This document shows, one piece after another, positions 9,608-18,561 of a stretch of 64,000 nt of DNA. The DNA is from Lentisphaeria bacterium (GTDB lineage: Bacteria > Verrucomicrobiota > Lentisphaeria > Victivallales > Victivallaceae), in contig JABLYX010000023.1 of NCBI GenBank assembly GCA_018265615.1, positions 1-64,000 on the forward strand, given 5' to 3'. Below the pieces are notes generated by a model. That model was not told the origin of the DNA and made no database searches. It was given only the letters and a program-made list of their open reading frames with translations. Position numbers and translations under genes: made by a program. Position 1 is the first letter of the stretch, and the number at the start of each line of letters is the position of its first letter.

Positions 9608-11104
9608 ATGGAACGCTACATCGACAGATTCATGGCCGCATTCGAGTTCGAGGGGCTGACCTTCGACGACATCTCACTGGTGACGCAGTACGCCGACTTT
9701 CTTCCGCATGACGCGGATATCCGCAGCCGTTTTTCCCGCAACGTGAAGCTGAACATCCCGTTCGTCAGCGCCGCGATGGACACGGTGACCGAAAGCGCGA
9801 TGGCGATCGCGATGGCGCAGCTCGGCGGCATCGGCGTGATTCATAAGAACCTCACGGTCGAGCGTCAGGCCGACGAGGTCCGCAAGGTGAAATATTACCT
9901 GAACGGCATCATCCGTACCCCGGTCGTCTTCCGCGAAGACCAGACCATTGAGGAGATGATGAACGAAAAGCGCGCGAAGAAATACTCCTTCTCCGGTTTC
10001 CCGATCGTCGATGCGAACGGCAGGCTCATCGGAATCATCACGGCCCGCGACATCAAGTTCCTCTCCGACTACAGCATTAAAATCCGCGATGTGATGACGA
10101 AAACTCCGGTCATCGCGAAGGACGGCATTTCGATGCAGGAGGCGTACCGGATCATGCTCGAGAACAAAGTCGGCAAGCTGCCGATGGTCGATAAGAACGG
10201 CAAGCTCACCGGGCTCTACAGCTTCCTCGACGTGAAAACCCTGATTTCCAAGGAGGAGCCGGATTACAACCGCGACGCGCACCACCAGCTCTGCGCCGCC
10301 GCCGGGATCGGCCCCTACGACTTCGAACGCGCCGAAGCGCTCGTCAACGCGGGCGTCGACGTTCTCGTGCTCGACACCGCGCACGGCCACTCAAAGGGCG
10401 TGATCGAGTCTGTGAAGGAGCTCAAGAGGATCTACGGCGACCGGGTTGACGTCGTTGCCGGCAACATCGCGACTGCCGAAGCCGGCAAGGCGCTGGCGGA
10501 CGCGGGCGCGGACGGCATCAAGGTCGGCATCGGGCCCGGCTCGATCTGCACGACCCGCGTGGTTGCGGGCGTCGGAGTCCCGCAGGTTACGGCGGTCTAT
10601 GAGGTGGCGAAGGCGGTTCCGTCCGACATCCCGGTTATCGCGGATGGCGGCATCAAGCAGTCCGGCGACGTCGCGAAGGCGATCGCGGTCGGCGCATCGT
10701 GCGTGATGATGGGCTCCGCGCTCGCCGGAACGAGCGAGAGCACCGGCGAAGTCACGCTGCATCAGGGCCGCAGCTACGTGATCTACCGCGGCATGGGCAG
10801 CCTCGCCGCGATGAAGACCGGCAAGGGCAGCCGCGAGCGCTACGGGCAGGACGACGTCGATGACGAAGTGAAGCTCGTCCCGCAGGGTATCGAGGGCATG
10901 GTTCCGTTCCGCGGCCCGGTCGCGAACGTGATCATCCAGTTCGTCGGCGGGCTGCGCTACTCCTTCGGGTACTGCGGTGCGCGCACGGTCGCCGAATTCC
11001 AGCACAGGGCGAAGATGGTCCGGGTTACGGCGGCAGGGCTGCGCGAGGCGCATCCGCACGACGTGACGATGGTCAAGGACGCGCCGAATTATTCAGGGAA
11101 CTGA
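9608..11104 (+). CDS. guaB: Inosine-5'-monophosphate dehydrogenase
   Basis: A 498-residue enzyme oxidising IMP to XMP with NAD, the committed step of GMP synthesis. The catalytic loop GPGSICTTR carries the nucleophile C314. Two CBS domains occupy roughly residues 100-215 (the second begins near IRDVMTKTPVIAKDG). The flap with RGMGSLAAM is present. The length is typical. GGAG lies ten bases before the ATG. skp/ompH follows after five bases, so guaB is probably the first gene of the guaB-ompH-lpxD-Sel1 unit, with the promoter at 9526-9554. Confidence 0.97.
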   Translation: MERYIDRFMAAFEFEGLTFDDISLVTQYADFLPHDADIRSRFSRNVKLNIPFVSAAMDTVTESAMAIAMAQLGGIGVIHKNLTVERQADEVRKVKYYLNGIIRTPVVFREDQTIEEMMNEKRAKKYSFSGFPIVDANGRLIGIITARDIKFLSDYSIKIRDVMTKTPVIAKDGISMQEAYRIMLENKVGKLPMVDKNGKLTGLYSFLDVKTLISKEEPDYNRDAHHQLCAAAGIGPYDFERAEALVNAGVDVLVLDTAHGHSKGVIESVKELKRIYGDRVDVVAGNIATAEAGKALADAGADGIKVGIGPGSICTTRVVAGVGVPQVTAVYEVAKAVPSDIPVIADGGIKQSGDVAKAIAVGASCVMMGSALAGTSESTGEVTLHQGRSYVIYRGMGSLAAMKTGKGSRERYGQDDVDDEVKLVPQGIEGMVPFRGPVANVIIQFVGGLRYSFGYCGARTVAEFQHRAKMVRVTAAGLREAHPHDVTMVKDAPNYSGN

Positions 11105-11109
11105 GCGCC

Positions 11110-11730
11110 ATGAAGCACATTTCCGGAAAACTGTTTCTTCTGGCCGTCCTTGTTTTCGCCTCGTTTGCCGCAATGGCCGAGACGCAGCGCTTTGCGGTGG
11201 TGAATCTTGAAAAGGTGTTCCGGGAGTACTATAAGAGCAGGATCGCCGAAGATGCGATCAAGCAGCAGGCCGAGGTTTACCGGAACTATCTCGTCAAGCA
11301 GAACAGCCAACTGATCCAGCTCAGGCGCGAAGCCGAAAAGCTCCGGACGGATGCGCAGAATCCCGCGCTTGTCGAAGCGGACCGCACGAAGGTCGGCACG
11401 GAAGCCGTCATCAAGGCGCGCGAGGTGGCCGCCAGGGAGGCGGAGCTCCAGCTCTACGCCGCGGAACGCACGAAAACCATGCGGGAGATCGAGCAGAAGA
11501 AGCGCGAGGAGATCATGGCCGACATCCGCAGCGAGGTCGACCGCCGCGCGACGGCCGAAGGGTTCAACTTCGTGTTCGACTCCTCCGGCAGGACCCTGAA
11601 TGAACAGCCGCTCGTGCTGCGGTTTCCGGCGTCGTGCGACCTGACCGAAGCCGTGATCCGCGAGCTGAACCGCTCGAAGAGCGTGGCCGAAGAGAAGAAA
11701 GAGGCCGCTCCGGCCCGGACACAGCCCTAA
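11110..11730 (+). CDS. Skp/OmpH-family periplasmic chaperone
   Basis: A 206-residue protein with a signal peptide (MKHISGKLFLLAVLVFASFAAMAE) followed by the Skp-type start RFAVVNLEKVFREYYKS. A long charged alpha-helical coiled-coil makes up about residues 50-150. Skp trimers hold unfolded outer-membrane proteins in the periplasm. Placement directly before lpxD is the conserved arrangement in Gram-negative bacteria (bamA-skp-lpxD), here without bamA. The C-terminal about 30 residues are charged and not conserved. The family call is secure by architecture; function is by homology. Confidence 0.88.
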   Translation: MKHISGKLFLLAVLVFASFAAMAETQRFAVVNLEKVFREYYKSRIAEDAIKQQAEVYRNYLVKQNSQLIQLRREAEKLRTDAQNPALVEADRTKVGTEAVIKAREVAAREAELQLYAAERTKTMREIEQKKREEIMADIRSEVDRRATAEGFNFVFDSSGRTLNEQPLVLRFPASCDLTEAVIRELNRSKSVAEEKKEAAPARTQP

Positions 11731-11772
11731 ATTTTAATCATACGGAAGAGACAGGAACAGGGGAAGATCATC

Positions 11773-12822
11773 ATGAAGCAAGTTACGCTCACAGCCGGCG
11801 AAATCGCCGAAATGGTCAAGGGAACGATCGTCGGGAATTCCGACCGGGTCGTGAACGGCGTTGCCGGGATCAGGGAGGCGAAAGGCGATCAGCTCTCCTT
11901 CATCGGCAACAAGCGCTATGAACACCAGCTCGAATCGACCGGCGCCGGCGTAATTCTGGTCTGCCCCGACCTCGCTTCCGCCGCGAACGATAAATACACG
12001 CTGATCGTGACCGGGCACGTCGATTACGCTTTTGCGAAGGTCGTGGCGATCTTCGCGGAGGAGCCGCCGGTTTTCGAGCCGGGCATCCACCCCTCCGCGG
12101 TTGTGGCTTTCGATGTGAAGCTCGGACAGGGCGTCTGCGTCGGTGCGAACGCGGTCATCGAAGCCGGTGTGGAAATCGGCGACGGCGCGGTGATCGGCGC
12201 GGGCTGCTACCTCGGCCACAGCGCCAGGATCGGCGCGGGTACGATCCTCTATCCGAATGTGACGGTCATGTACCGCTGCACGGTCGGCCGCAAATGCATC
12301 CTGCACCCCGGCGTGGTGATCGGTGCGGACGGCTTCGGCTTCGTCCCGGGCCCGCAGGGGCTCGTGAAAGTGCCGCAGACCGGCATTGTCCAGATCGACG
12401 ACGACGTCGAGCTCGGCGCGAATACGACGGTCGATCGCGCCCGCTTCGGCCGCACCTGGATCAAGAGCAATGTGAAGGTTGACGACCAGGTCATGATTGC
12501 GCACAATGTCGTGATCGGTGAAAGCTCGATCCTCGTCGCGCAGTGCGGCATTGCGGGCAGCTCCGAGCTTGGCCGCGGCGTGGTTCTCGGCGCGAAGGCC
12601 GGTATCAACGGCCACATCACGATCGGTGACGGCGTGCAGGTCGCGGGTACGAGCGGCGTGGTGAAGAGCCTGCCGGCCGGCGCGATCGCGCTCGGAACCC
12701 CGGCGGAGTCCCAGCGCGAGTTCATGGCGCGCCACACGCTGCCGAGCCGCTTCGAAAAACTCCAGAAAAAGTTCGAAGCGCTGAAGGCTGAAGTCGAAGC
12801 GCTGAAGAACAGCGGCAAGTAA
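11773..12822 (+). CDS. lpxD: UDP-3-O-acylglucosamine N-acyltransferase
   Basis: A 349-residue left-handed beta-helix enzyme of lipid A synthesis that transfers a 3-hydroxyacyl chain from ACP to the 2-amino group of UDP-3-O-acylglucosamine. The N-terminal about 100 residues are the uridine-binding domain. Hexapeptide repeats run from about residue 105 to 310, and the catalytic His is H244 in MIAHNVVIG. The C-terminus forms the helical ACP-binding region (FEKLQKKFEALKAEVEALK). The gene lies 42 bases after skp/ompH. Together with lpxB at 41964 it shows that the organism makes lipid A. Confidence 0.96.
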   Translation: MKQVTLTAGEIAEMVKGTIVGNSDRVVNGVAGIREAKGDQLSFIGNKRYEHQLESTGAGVILVCPDLASAANDKYTLIVTGHVDYAFAKVVAIFAEEPPVFEPGIHPSAVVAFDVKLGQGVCVGANAVIEAGVEIGDGAVIGAGCYLGHSARIGAGTILYPNVTVMYRCTVGRKCILHPGVVIGADGFGFVPGPQGLVKVPQTGIVQIDDDVELGANTTVDRARFGRTWIKSNVKVDDQVMIAHNVVIGESSILVAQCGIAGSSELGRGVVLGAKAGINGHITIGDGVQVAGTSGVVKSLPAGAIALGTPAESQREFMARHTLPSRFEKLQKKFEALKAEVEALKNSGK

Positions 12823-12850
12823 GCCGGGCTTCCGGCAGGACGGCGGAACG

Positions 12851-14122
12851 ATGAAGAGACGATCATACTGGCTCTCTTTGTCTGTTCCGCTGTTTTTCTT
12901 TGCGGTTCTGCCGGCGGCGGAGGAGGATGGAACCGATCCGCTGCGGTCGGAGGCGCTGGCCGGCGGCGTTGAATCCCAGCTGAAGCTTGCCACGGAATTC
13001 TTTTTCGGTACGGAGGCGCGTCCGCGCAACCCCGTGCTCGCGGTCTACTGGTTCCGCAAGGCGGCGGAACAGGGGAGCGCCGACGGCGCGTACAACCTCG
13101 GCGTCTGCTATGAAAAAGGGTGGGGCGTCGACCGCCCGAGCCTCATTCATGCCTACGGCTGGTTTGACAGGGCCGCGAAAAAGGAGCTTCCTGAAGCGAA
13201 GCTGCGGCTTGCGCTGCTGCTGGCGGCGGGGATTCCGGACGAACATCTTGAGAAGGAGATCCTTCCCGGCATTCCGGCGGATCGTGCCGCCGCATTCCGC
13301 ATGCTGCGCGAGCTTGCCCGTACCGGCTACCTGCCGGCTGCGCGCGAATTCGGGCGGCTGGTCCTCGACGGCCGCGCCGCGCGCGAAGCGAACGGCGTGG
13401 AAGCGCGGCGGCTGCTCCGGCAGGGGGCCGAGGCCGATGACGTCGATTCATTGCTGCTGCTCGCCGTGTGCTACCGCGACGCAATCGGCGGAGCCGGCGA
13501 CCAGGGGAAGGCGGCGGAATGCTGGGAGCGCGCCGTCAAACTCGGCAGCGATGATGCGAAAGTCTCTCTCGCGGCCGCATATGAGTACGGGCTCGGCGTC
13601 AAGGCCGACCCGAAGCGCGCCTTTGAGTTGGTGAAGGAGGCCGCCGCTGCCGGAAATCCCCGCGCCCGGCTCCGGCTCGGCGACTACTATCTGAACGGGG
13701 ATATGGTCGAGCATTCGCTCCCGGAAGCGCTCGCTCTGTACCGCAAGGCGTTCGATGCGGGCTATCTGCCGGCGGCTGTCCGGCTGGGCCGCTGCGCTGA
13801 GCTCGGGCTCGGCATGAAAGCCGATCCGGTCCGCGCCGCCGAGCTCTACGGGATTGCGGCGCGCGCCGGGGATCCCGACGCGCAGTACGCATTCGGCCGT
13901 TGCCACCTCAGGGGAATCGGCATGGACCCCGATGCGGCGGGCGCCGTCTTCTGGTTCAAGACCGCCACCGCATCCGGCCAGCTCGACGCTGTCCGTGAGC
14001 TCGGCATCTGTCTCCTGACCGGAAACGGCGTCGAGAAGGATGAGGCGGAAGGTGCCCGGCTCCTCGAGGCCGCCGCCGCCTCCGGCGACGCCGAAGCTCT
14101 CGTTTTCCTCAATCACAATTGA
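12851..14122 (+). CDS. Sel1-repeat (SLR) periplasmic protein
   Basis: A 423-residue protein with an N-terminal signal sequence (MKRRSYWLSLSVPLFFFAVLPAAEE) and about ten Sel1-like repeats covering nearly all the rest. Typical units read GAYNLGVCYEKGWGV, AKVSLAAAYEYGLGV and AQYAFGRCHLRGIGM. Such repeats form alpha-solenoids that scaffold protein complexes, often in envelope signalling or exopolysaccharide regulation. The gene is 29 bases after lpxD and is last in the guaB unit. The specific partner is unknown. Confidence 0.88.
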   Translation: MKRRSYWLSLSVPLFFFAVLPAAEEDGTDPLRSEALAGGVESQLKLATEFFFGTEARPRNPVLAVYWFRKAAEQGSADGAYNLGVCYEKGWGVDRPSLIHAYGWFDRAAKKELPEAKLRLALLLAAGIPDEHLEKEILPGIPADRAAAFRMLRELARTGYLPAAREFGRLVLDGRAAREANGVEARRLLRQGAEADDVDSLLLLAVCYRDAIGGAGDQGKAAECWERAVKLGSDDAKVSLAAAYEYGLGVKADPKRAFELVKEAAAAGNPRARLRLGDYYLNGDMVEHSLPEALALYRKAFDAGYLPAAVRLGRCAELGLGMKADPVRAAELYGIAARAGDPDAQYAFGRCHLRGIGMDPDAAGAVFWFKTATASGQLDAVRELGICLLTGNGVEKDEAEGARLLEAAAASGDAEALVFLNHN

Positions 14123-14134
14123 GTCCGGGCCGGA

Positions 14135-14755
14135 TCAGATCCCGAGGAATTGTCCGAAGGTCCCGTCGGTCCGGGCTTCCAGGCTCCGGTACGGCAGGTG
14201 CATGTGTCCGGCCGCCTCCTCCAGAAGCTGTTCGACCGGCTCCGGCGCATCGTCGGTTTCAAAGCCGATCCGGTCGAGGCCGGAGAGCCGGAGGTGCTCG
14301 AGGAGTGCCCCATTCAGGGCTTTCGGGCCCAGCGATACGAAGAGCCCATGCCTGCGCAGCATCTCAAGCTGCTCCGGCTTTCCCCGGAAACCGTGGAGCA
14401 GAACGGAAAGCCGCGGATGGCGCTTCAGCGCCGCCAACAGCTCCGCCGTCGCCCGGACGCAGTGGATCACGACCGGCTTCTGCATGGCTCCGGCCAGCGC
14501 CAGCAGCTCGTCAAGGTACGCCTGCTGTACCGCAGGCGACGGCCCGCGCAGCCGGTCGAGGCCGATTTCGCCGAGCGCGGCGGCATGCTCAAGGGCGGCT
14601 TTGAATTCCGGCGTGAGCGGCTCATAGGCCTCCGGCAGTTTCCACGGGTGCAGTTCGAGCGATGTGAGCGGATAACGCGAAAGCTCTTCCGCCGCGCAGG
14701 AAACCAGTGTCCTCGCCGCCGATTTGGGGCGGTGGGCGTGGAAGTCGGCCGCCAT
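14135..14755 (-). CDS. TatD-family metal-dependent hydrolase (short form)
   Basis: A 206-residue protein of the amidohydrolase-fold TatD family. FHAHRP near the N-terminus gives the first metal HxH pair; GEIGLD supplies the conserved Glu; IHCVRA and LHGFRG carry the later His ligands; FETDDAP gives the final Asp. It is about 50 residues shorter than the usual 255-265 because loops between strands are trimmed, not because of truncation. TatD proteins act as 3'-5' exonucleases. The start codon directly abuts the ruvC stop, so translation is coupled; the joint context suggests a DNA-processing role. Confidence 0.85.
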   Translation of the reverse strand: MAADFHAHRPKSAARTLVSCAAEELSRYPLTSLELHPWKLPEAYEPLTPEFKAALEHAAALGEIGLDRLRGPSPAVQQAYLDELLALAGAMQKPVVIHCVRATAELLAALKRHPRLSVLLHGFRGKPEQLEMLRRHGLFVSLGPKALNGALLEHLRLSGLDRIGFETDDAPEPVEQLLEEAAGHMHLPYRSLEARTDGTFGQFLGI

Positions 14756-15265
14756 TCAGAGCGCTTTTCCGAGTTTGGCCGCAAGCCCCGGGCGCAGGAT
14801 CAGCTGGGCGTGGCAGATCGCCAACGCGATCGCGTCGGTGGAGTCGAGTGGAATCCGCTCGATCCCGATCCCGGTTTCGGCTGAGACCATCATTGCGACC
14901 TGCTCCTTCGTCGCCTTGCCGCTGCCGAACGCCGCGCGCTTGGCGGAGCTCGGCGAGTAGGAGTGCACGGGGACGGCCGCCTCCGCCAGCGCCGTCAGGA
15001 TCGCGCCGCGCGCCATTCCGAGGATGATCGCTGTCGAAGCGTTTTTCCCGACGAACGGATCTTCAACCGACGCATAATCGGGCGTGAATGCGCCGATCAG
15101 TTCGCGGATTCCCCCGGCGAGGCGGCGCAGGCATTCCGTGTGCGGCAGCCGCGCGGAGTTCGCGATGATGCCGCAGTCGAGAATTTCGAAGCGGGAGACG
15201 GACTCCGTGCGGATCACACCGTATCCCGTTGTGCGGATCGCCGGGTCTATGCCGAGAATGATCAT
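14756..15265 (-). CDS. ruvC: Crossover junction endodeoxyribonuclease RuvC
   Basis: A 169-residue Holliday-junction resolvase. The acidic active-site residues are visible: Asp in LGIDPA near residue 6, Glu in SVEDPF, and the Asp pair in PLDSTDAIALAICH near the C-terminus. The start at 15265 gives MIILGIDPAIRTTGYG, the correct family N-terminus; a longer in-frame extension upstream only mirrors the neighbouring gene. Start and upstream stop overlap as ATGA. No ruvA or ruvB is present in the window. Length matches the family (about 165-175). Confidence 0.95.
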   Translation of the reverse strand: MIILGIDPAIRTTGYGVIRTESVSRFEILDCGIIANSARLPHTECLRRLAGGIRELIGAFTPDYASVEDPFVGKNASTAIILGMARGAILTALAEAAVPVHSYSPSSAKRAAFGSGKATKEQVAMMVSAETGIGIERIPLDSTDAIALAICHAQLILRPGLAAKLGKAL

Positions 15266-16038
15266 TCCGTCTTTCTCCCGATTCCGTATGCGGAGATGAA
15301 TTCCGAAACCGCATGTTCGAGCTCCGGCAGGAGCCTGTGCGGCGAGCTCCCCGGGATCCAGAGGCAGTGGCCGTCGCCGGAGCGGTCGTAGCGGAAGAAT
15401 TCGATCCGCGCCCCCGCCTCCCGGCACTTCGCGACGAAGCGTTCGGCCGCCTCGCAGGAAACGACCGTGTCGAACACGGTGTGCGTGCATAGCACCGGCG
15501 GCTGGTTTTTCCGGATCAGCGAAACGGGATTCGCCGCCGCGATCATCCCCGTATCGGGTTCCCCGCCGAAAAAGAACCTCCGGTGCGCATCGGACTCCGG
15601 ATAGAGCGTAAGATCATCCACGCCGGAGAGCGAGATGATACCGCGGACCTGCTCCGGCGGCAGGCGCAGCCCGGTCATCAGCGCAAGGTGTCCTCCTGCC
15701 GATGCCCCGGCGACCAGGATGCGGCCGCAGTTGAAGCCGGCAAGCTCCGGAGCTGTCCCGTTCAGCAGGAAATCCGCCGCTTTCAGGCAATCGTCGCCGC
15801 AGAGCGGCCACGGCCCGGCGTTGAGCAACCGGTAGTTGATGTTGAATACGGCAAACCCCAGCTTGCAGAGAAATTCCGCGACGCCCGCAAAGCTCGATTT
15901 GTCCAGCGCGTTCCAACCGCCGCCGTGAATCGTCAGTGCGACCGGCGCATCCGACGGTTCACGGTCCGGCAAATAAAGGTTGCCGACTCCACGCTCCCCG
16001 GCTTCGGGCAGATACGCGATTTCCGGAATTACCCGCAT
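15262..16038 (-). CDS. Alpha/beta-hydrolase esterase (HSL/BD-FAE-like)
   Basis: A 258-residue hydrolase. The oxyanion-hole motif HGGGW and the nucleophile elbow GASAGG are clear. The remaining triad members are probably the Asp in TVFDTVV and the His in GDGHCLW. This arrangement is that of the hormone-sensitive-lipase-like and bifunctional feruloyl/acetyl esterases that remove ester groups from plant polysaccharides. No signal peptide is seen. GGAGGA precedes the start. It overlaps ruvC by four bases although the functions seem unrelated. Confidence 0.88.
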   Translation of the reverse strand: MRVIPEIAYLPEAGERGVGNLYLPDREPSDAPVALTIHGGGWNALDKSSFAGVAEFLCKLGFAVFNINYRLLNAGPWPLCGDDCLKAADFLLNGTAPELAGFNCGRILVAGASAGGHLALMTGLRLPPEQVRGIISLSGVDDLTLYPESDAHRRFFFGGEPDTGMIAAANPVSLIRKNQPPVLCTHTVFDTVVSCEAAERFVAKCREAGARIEFFRYDRSGDGHCLWIPGSSPHRLLPELEHAVSEFISAYGIGRKTE

Positions 16039-16055
16039 ACTTTCTCCTCCGTGTG

Positions 16056-16097
16056 AAAAAGGAGTGACCCCTGCGGCCCTGAGCCCGGAGTCACCCC
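16056..16097 (-). terminator. Rho-independent terminator downstream of yebC
   Basis: On the minus strand GGGGTGACTCC and GGGGTCACTCC (16087-16097 and 16061-16071) pair over 11 positions with some G-U pairs and are followed by TTTTT (16056-16060). It lies after the structured element in the yebC 3' region and just upstream of the esterase. Confidence 0.7.
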
Positions 16098-16120
16098 TCT
16101 GACAGTCTGACGCTGCCTTG

Positions 16121-16269
16121 GAGCTTATCCCTGAATAAGCCGAACCGTCCTGATTTGCGGCGAAACGCCATTCGTTTGCCCGTTAAAATCGCCGATACCT
16201 CCAGCATCACCGATTTTATCAGGCTTCGCGACTGACATTCCGGTGCGGCATCAGGTCAGGGATAAGCTC
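16121..16269. repeat. 149-bp structured element with 14-bp terminal inverted repeats
   Basis: GAGCTTATCCCTGA (16121-16134) is the exact reverse complement of 16256-16269. Nested inside are an 8-bp stem with one mismatch (16140-16147 with 16241-16248), a 6-bp stem (16149-16154 with 16218-16223), a hairpin GGCG-AAA-CGCC (16159-16169), and a 7-bp stem (16185-16191 with 16211-16217). The right end abuts the yebC stop codon. It may be a structured RNA in the yebC 3' UTR or a small palindromic mobile repeat. No transposase is nearby. Confidence 0.65.
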
Positions 16270-17025
16270 TTACTCTTCCTCGAGCTGCTCGGCGATCTCG
16301 TCGGCGATCTCATAGTTCGCGGTCACTTCCTGGACGTCGTCGAGCTCTTCCATGCGCTCCACGAGGCGCATTACCTGGCGCGCGGTGGAGACATCGTTGA
16401 GTTCGGTCACCATCTCCGGCTTGCGGATCACCGCGGCCTCGTCGGTCGGGATGCTCTTCTCTTCGAAAAGCTTGACCAGCGCTTCGAAGTTTTCCGGATC
16501 GGCCCAGATTTCCGCGACGCCGTCTTCGACCGACAGGTCATTCGCGCCCGCATCGAGGACCAGCTCCATAAGCTTGTCCTCGTCGGCCCACTCGCCGGTG
16601 ATCACGAAGTGCGCCTGGCGCTTGAACATGCGCGCCACCGCGCCGGAACCGGCCATGTTGCCGCCGTTGCGGTCAAAGACCATGCGGACATCGCTGATCG
16701 AACGGTTCCGGTTGTCGGTCAGGCATTCGACGATGACGGCGACGCCGCCGGCCGCATAGCCTTCATAGACGATCTCTTCGTAAATGACATCGCCGAGCTC
16801 GCCCGCGCCCTTCTTGATCGCGCGTTCGATGTTCGCATTCGGCATATTGACCGCTTTCGCGGCGACCAGCGCGGAACGCAGCCGCGGATTCGCATCGGGG
16901 TCGGAGCCGCCCATTTTCGCGGCGACCATGATCTCTTTGGCGATACGGGAGAAAGCCTTGCCCTTGACCTTATCGGCGGCTTCCTTTTTGTGCTTGATGT
17001 TTGCCCATTTACTGTGCCCGGACAT
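16270..17025 (-). CDS. yebC: YebC/PmpR-family protein (TACO1-like)
   Basis: A 251-residue protein beginning MSGHSKWANIKHKKEAAD, the family signature. Conserved segments ANIERAIKKG, YEGYAAGGVA and DRNGGNM are present. The start is 17025; an upstream in-frame extension lacks family similarity, and GGAG precedes the chosen ATG. YebC-type proteins were first described as DNA-binding regulators, and several help ribosomes through polyproline stretches. The 3' UTR carries the palindromic element and then a terminator. Confidence 0.96.
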   Translation of the reverse strand: MSGHSKWANIKHKKEAADKVKGKAFSRIAKEIMVAAKMGGSDPDANPRLRSALVAAKAVNMPNANIERAIKKGAGELGDVIYEEIVYEGYAAGGVAVIVECLTDNRNRSISDVRMVFDRNGGNMAGSGAVARMFKRQAHFVITGEWADEDKLMELVLDAGANDLSVEDGVAEIWADPENFEALVKLFEEKSIPTDEAAVIRKPEMVTELNDVSTARQVMRLVERMEELDDVQEVTANYEIADEIAEQLEEE

Positions 17026-17121
17026 TTTTGACTCCAATCGGTTGGGTTTCGAACATAATTGCATTAATTTAACTCCGGCACCGGGAAATTTCAAGCGTCC
17101 GTCCGGATAAAGTTCAATGCA

Positions 17122-18549
17122 TTATTTCGCGAGCTTGCGATGCAGCGTCCGGCGGCTGATGCCGAGCAGCCTGGCCGCCGCGGTCCGGTTGCCGTTGCAT
17201 TTGCGCAGCGCCTCTTCGATCAGAATCCGCTCGTTCTCTTCGAGCTTCAGCGGTTTTTCGGCGGGCGGCGTCTCTTCCGGCCTGCGCGGCAGCAGTTCTT
17301 CCGCCTTTCCGGGTTCGCGCACGCTCTCCGGCAGGTCCCTGACCTCCAGCAGCGGCCCCTGCGACAGCACGACCATGTATTCGATGCAGTTCCTGAGTTC
17401 GCGGATGTTCCCCGGCCACGGATAATCGAGCAGCGCGCGCAGCGCCTCCGGCGAAATACCTGTCACCGGCCGGTTGTTTTCGCGCGCGAATTCCGCGGCG
17501 AACCGCGCGACCAGCTGCGGAATCTCCGCACGCCGGTCCCGCAGCGGCGGCAGCGTGATGTTCACGACGCTGAGGCGGTAGAAGAGGTCTTCGCGGAATT
17601 TGTTTTCCGTCACCATCTGCCGCAGGTCGCGGTTCGTCGCCGAAATCAGCCGGACGTCGACCTTGATGGTCTCGGTTCCGCCGACCCGTTCGAAAGAACG
17701 GTTTTCAAGCACACGGAGCAGCTTGACCTGCGTGGCGGCATCGACTTCGCCGATTTCATCGAGGAAAACAGTTCCGCCGTTCGCCGCTTCGAACCGGCCG
17801 ATGTGACGCTCCTGCGCTCCGGTGAACGCCCCTTTTTCGTAGCCGAAAAGTTCGCTTTCCAGCAGCGTCGAAGTCAGCGCGGCGCAATGCACCGCCACAA
17901 ATTCGCCGCGCCGCCCGCTGCGTTCATGCAGCAGCCGCGCGATGACTTCCTTGCCGGTGCCGCTCTCCCCCGTGAGCAGTACGGTCGAACGGGTCGGGGC
18001 GACCGTGTTCACAAGGCGCATGACCTGCGCCATCGGGCTGCATTCGTCGGAGGGATCGGGCAGTACAAAATCGGGGGCAAGCTTCGCCGGCCGCCGCAGA
18101 TTCGAGAGCGCAAGCGCGTGCGTAAGCGGCTCCGGCTCTTCAATGATTTCTGCGGAAGCCGTCTCTTCGGCCCGTTTCCGGCGCTCTTCAAGCGCGGCCC
18201 GGACGACCTCTTCAAGCTTGTCGAGCTTGACCGGCTTCGTCACGAAGTCGAACGCCCCCTGCTTGACGGCGGAAACCGCATCTTCGATCGACCCGTAAGC
18301 GGTCAGAAGCACACAGGAGGGCGGCTCCGGCTGCGCGAGTGCGGCCTCGAGCACCTCCATGCCGTCATGCTTCGGCATCCGGAGGTCGGTCAGGACAAGG
18401 TCGAACTTCTCCTTCGCAAGCTCTTCGAGCGCATCGCCGCCGTCCGCGGCGGTCGTGACCCGGAAACGGCGGCCGAGATAGCGCGCCATCGCCTCGCGGG
18501 TGTTGTGCTCGTCATCGACGATCAGAAGTTTCGGCCGTTCCTCTTCCAT
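17122..18549 (-). CDS. NtrC-family sigma-54-dependent response regulator
   Basis: A 475-residue three-domain regulator. The receiver domain (residues about 6-120) has the acidic pair in IVDDE, the phospho-acceptor Asp in LTDLRMP, and the Lys in VTKPVK. A linker follows, then the AAA+ domain (about 170-395) with Walker A GESGTGKE, the sigma-54 contact motif GAFTGA, and Walker B GTVFLDEIGE. The C-terminal Fis-type helix-turn-helix ends NRTAAARLLGISRRTLHRKL. It implies sigma-54 promoters in this genome. No histidine kinase gene is adjacent; it follows the RNase E/G gene after 12 bases and is probably co-transcribed with it. Confidence 0.95.
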   Translation of the reverse strand: MEEERPKLLIVDDEHNTREAMARYLGRRFRVTTAADGGDALEELAKEKFDLVLTDLRMPKHDGMEVLEAALAQPEPPSCVLLTAYGSIEDAVSAVKQGAFDFVTKPVKLDKLEEVVRAALEERRKRAEETASAEIIEEPEPLTHALALSNLRRPAKLAPDFVLPDPSDECSPMAQVMRLVNTVAPTRSTVLLTGESGTGKEVIARLLHERSGRRGEFVAVHCAALTSTLLESELFGYEKGAFTGAQERHIGRFEAANGGTVFLDEIGEVDAATQVKLLRVLENRSFERVGGTETIKVDVRLISATNRDLRQMVTENKFREDLFYRLSVVNITLPPLRDRRAEIPQLVARFAAEFARENNRPVTGISPEALRALLDYPWPGNIRELRNCIEYMVVLSQGPLLEVRDLPESVREPGKAEELLPRRPEETPPAEKPLKLEENERILIEEALRKCNGNRTAAARLLGISRRTLHRKLAK

Positions 18550-18561
18550 CCGCGCCTCGTT

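Noticed and set aside
15266..15490. A 75-residue N-terminal extension of RuvC
   Set aside because: The extension overlaps the esterase gene and is Arg/Pro-rich noise; the RuvC family begins at MIILGIDPA.
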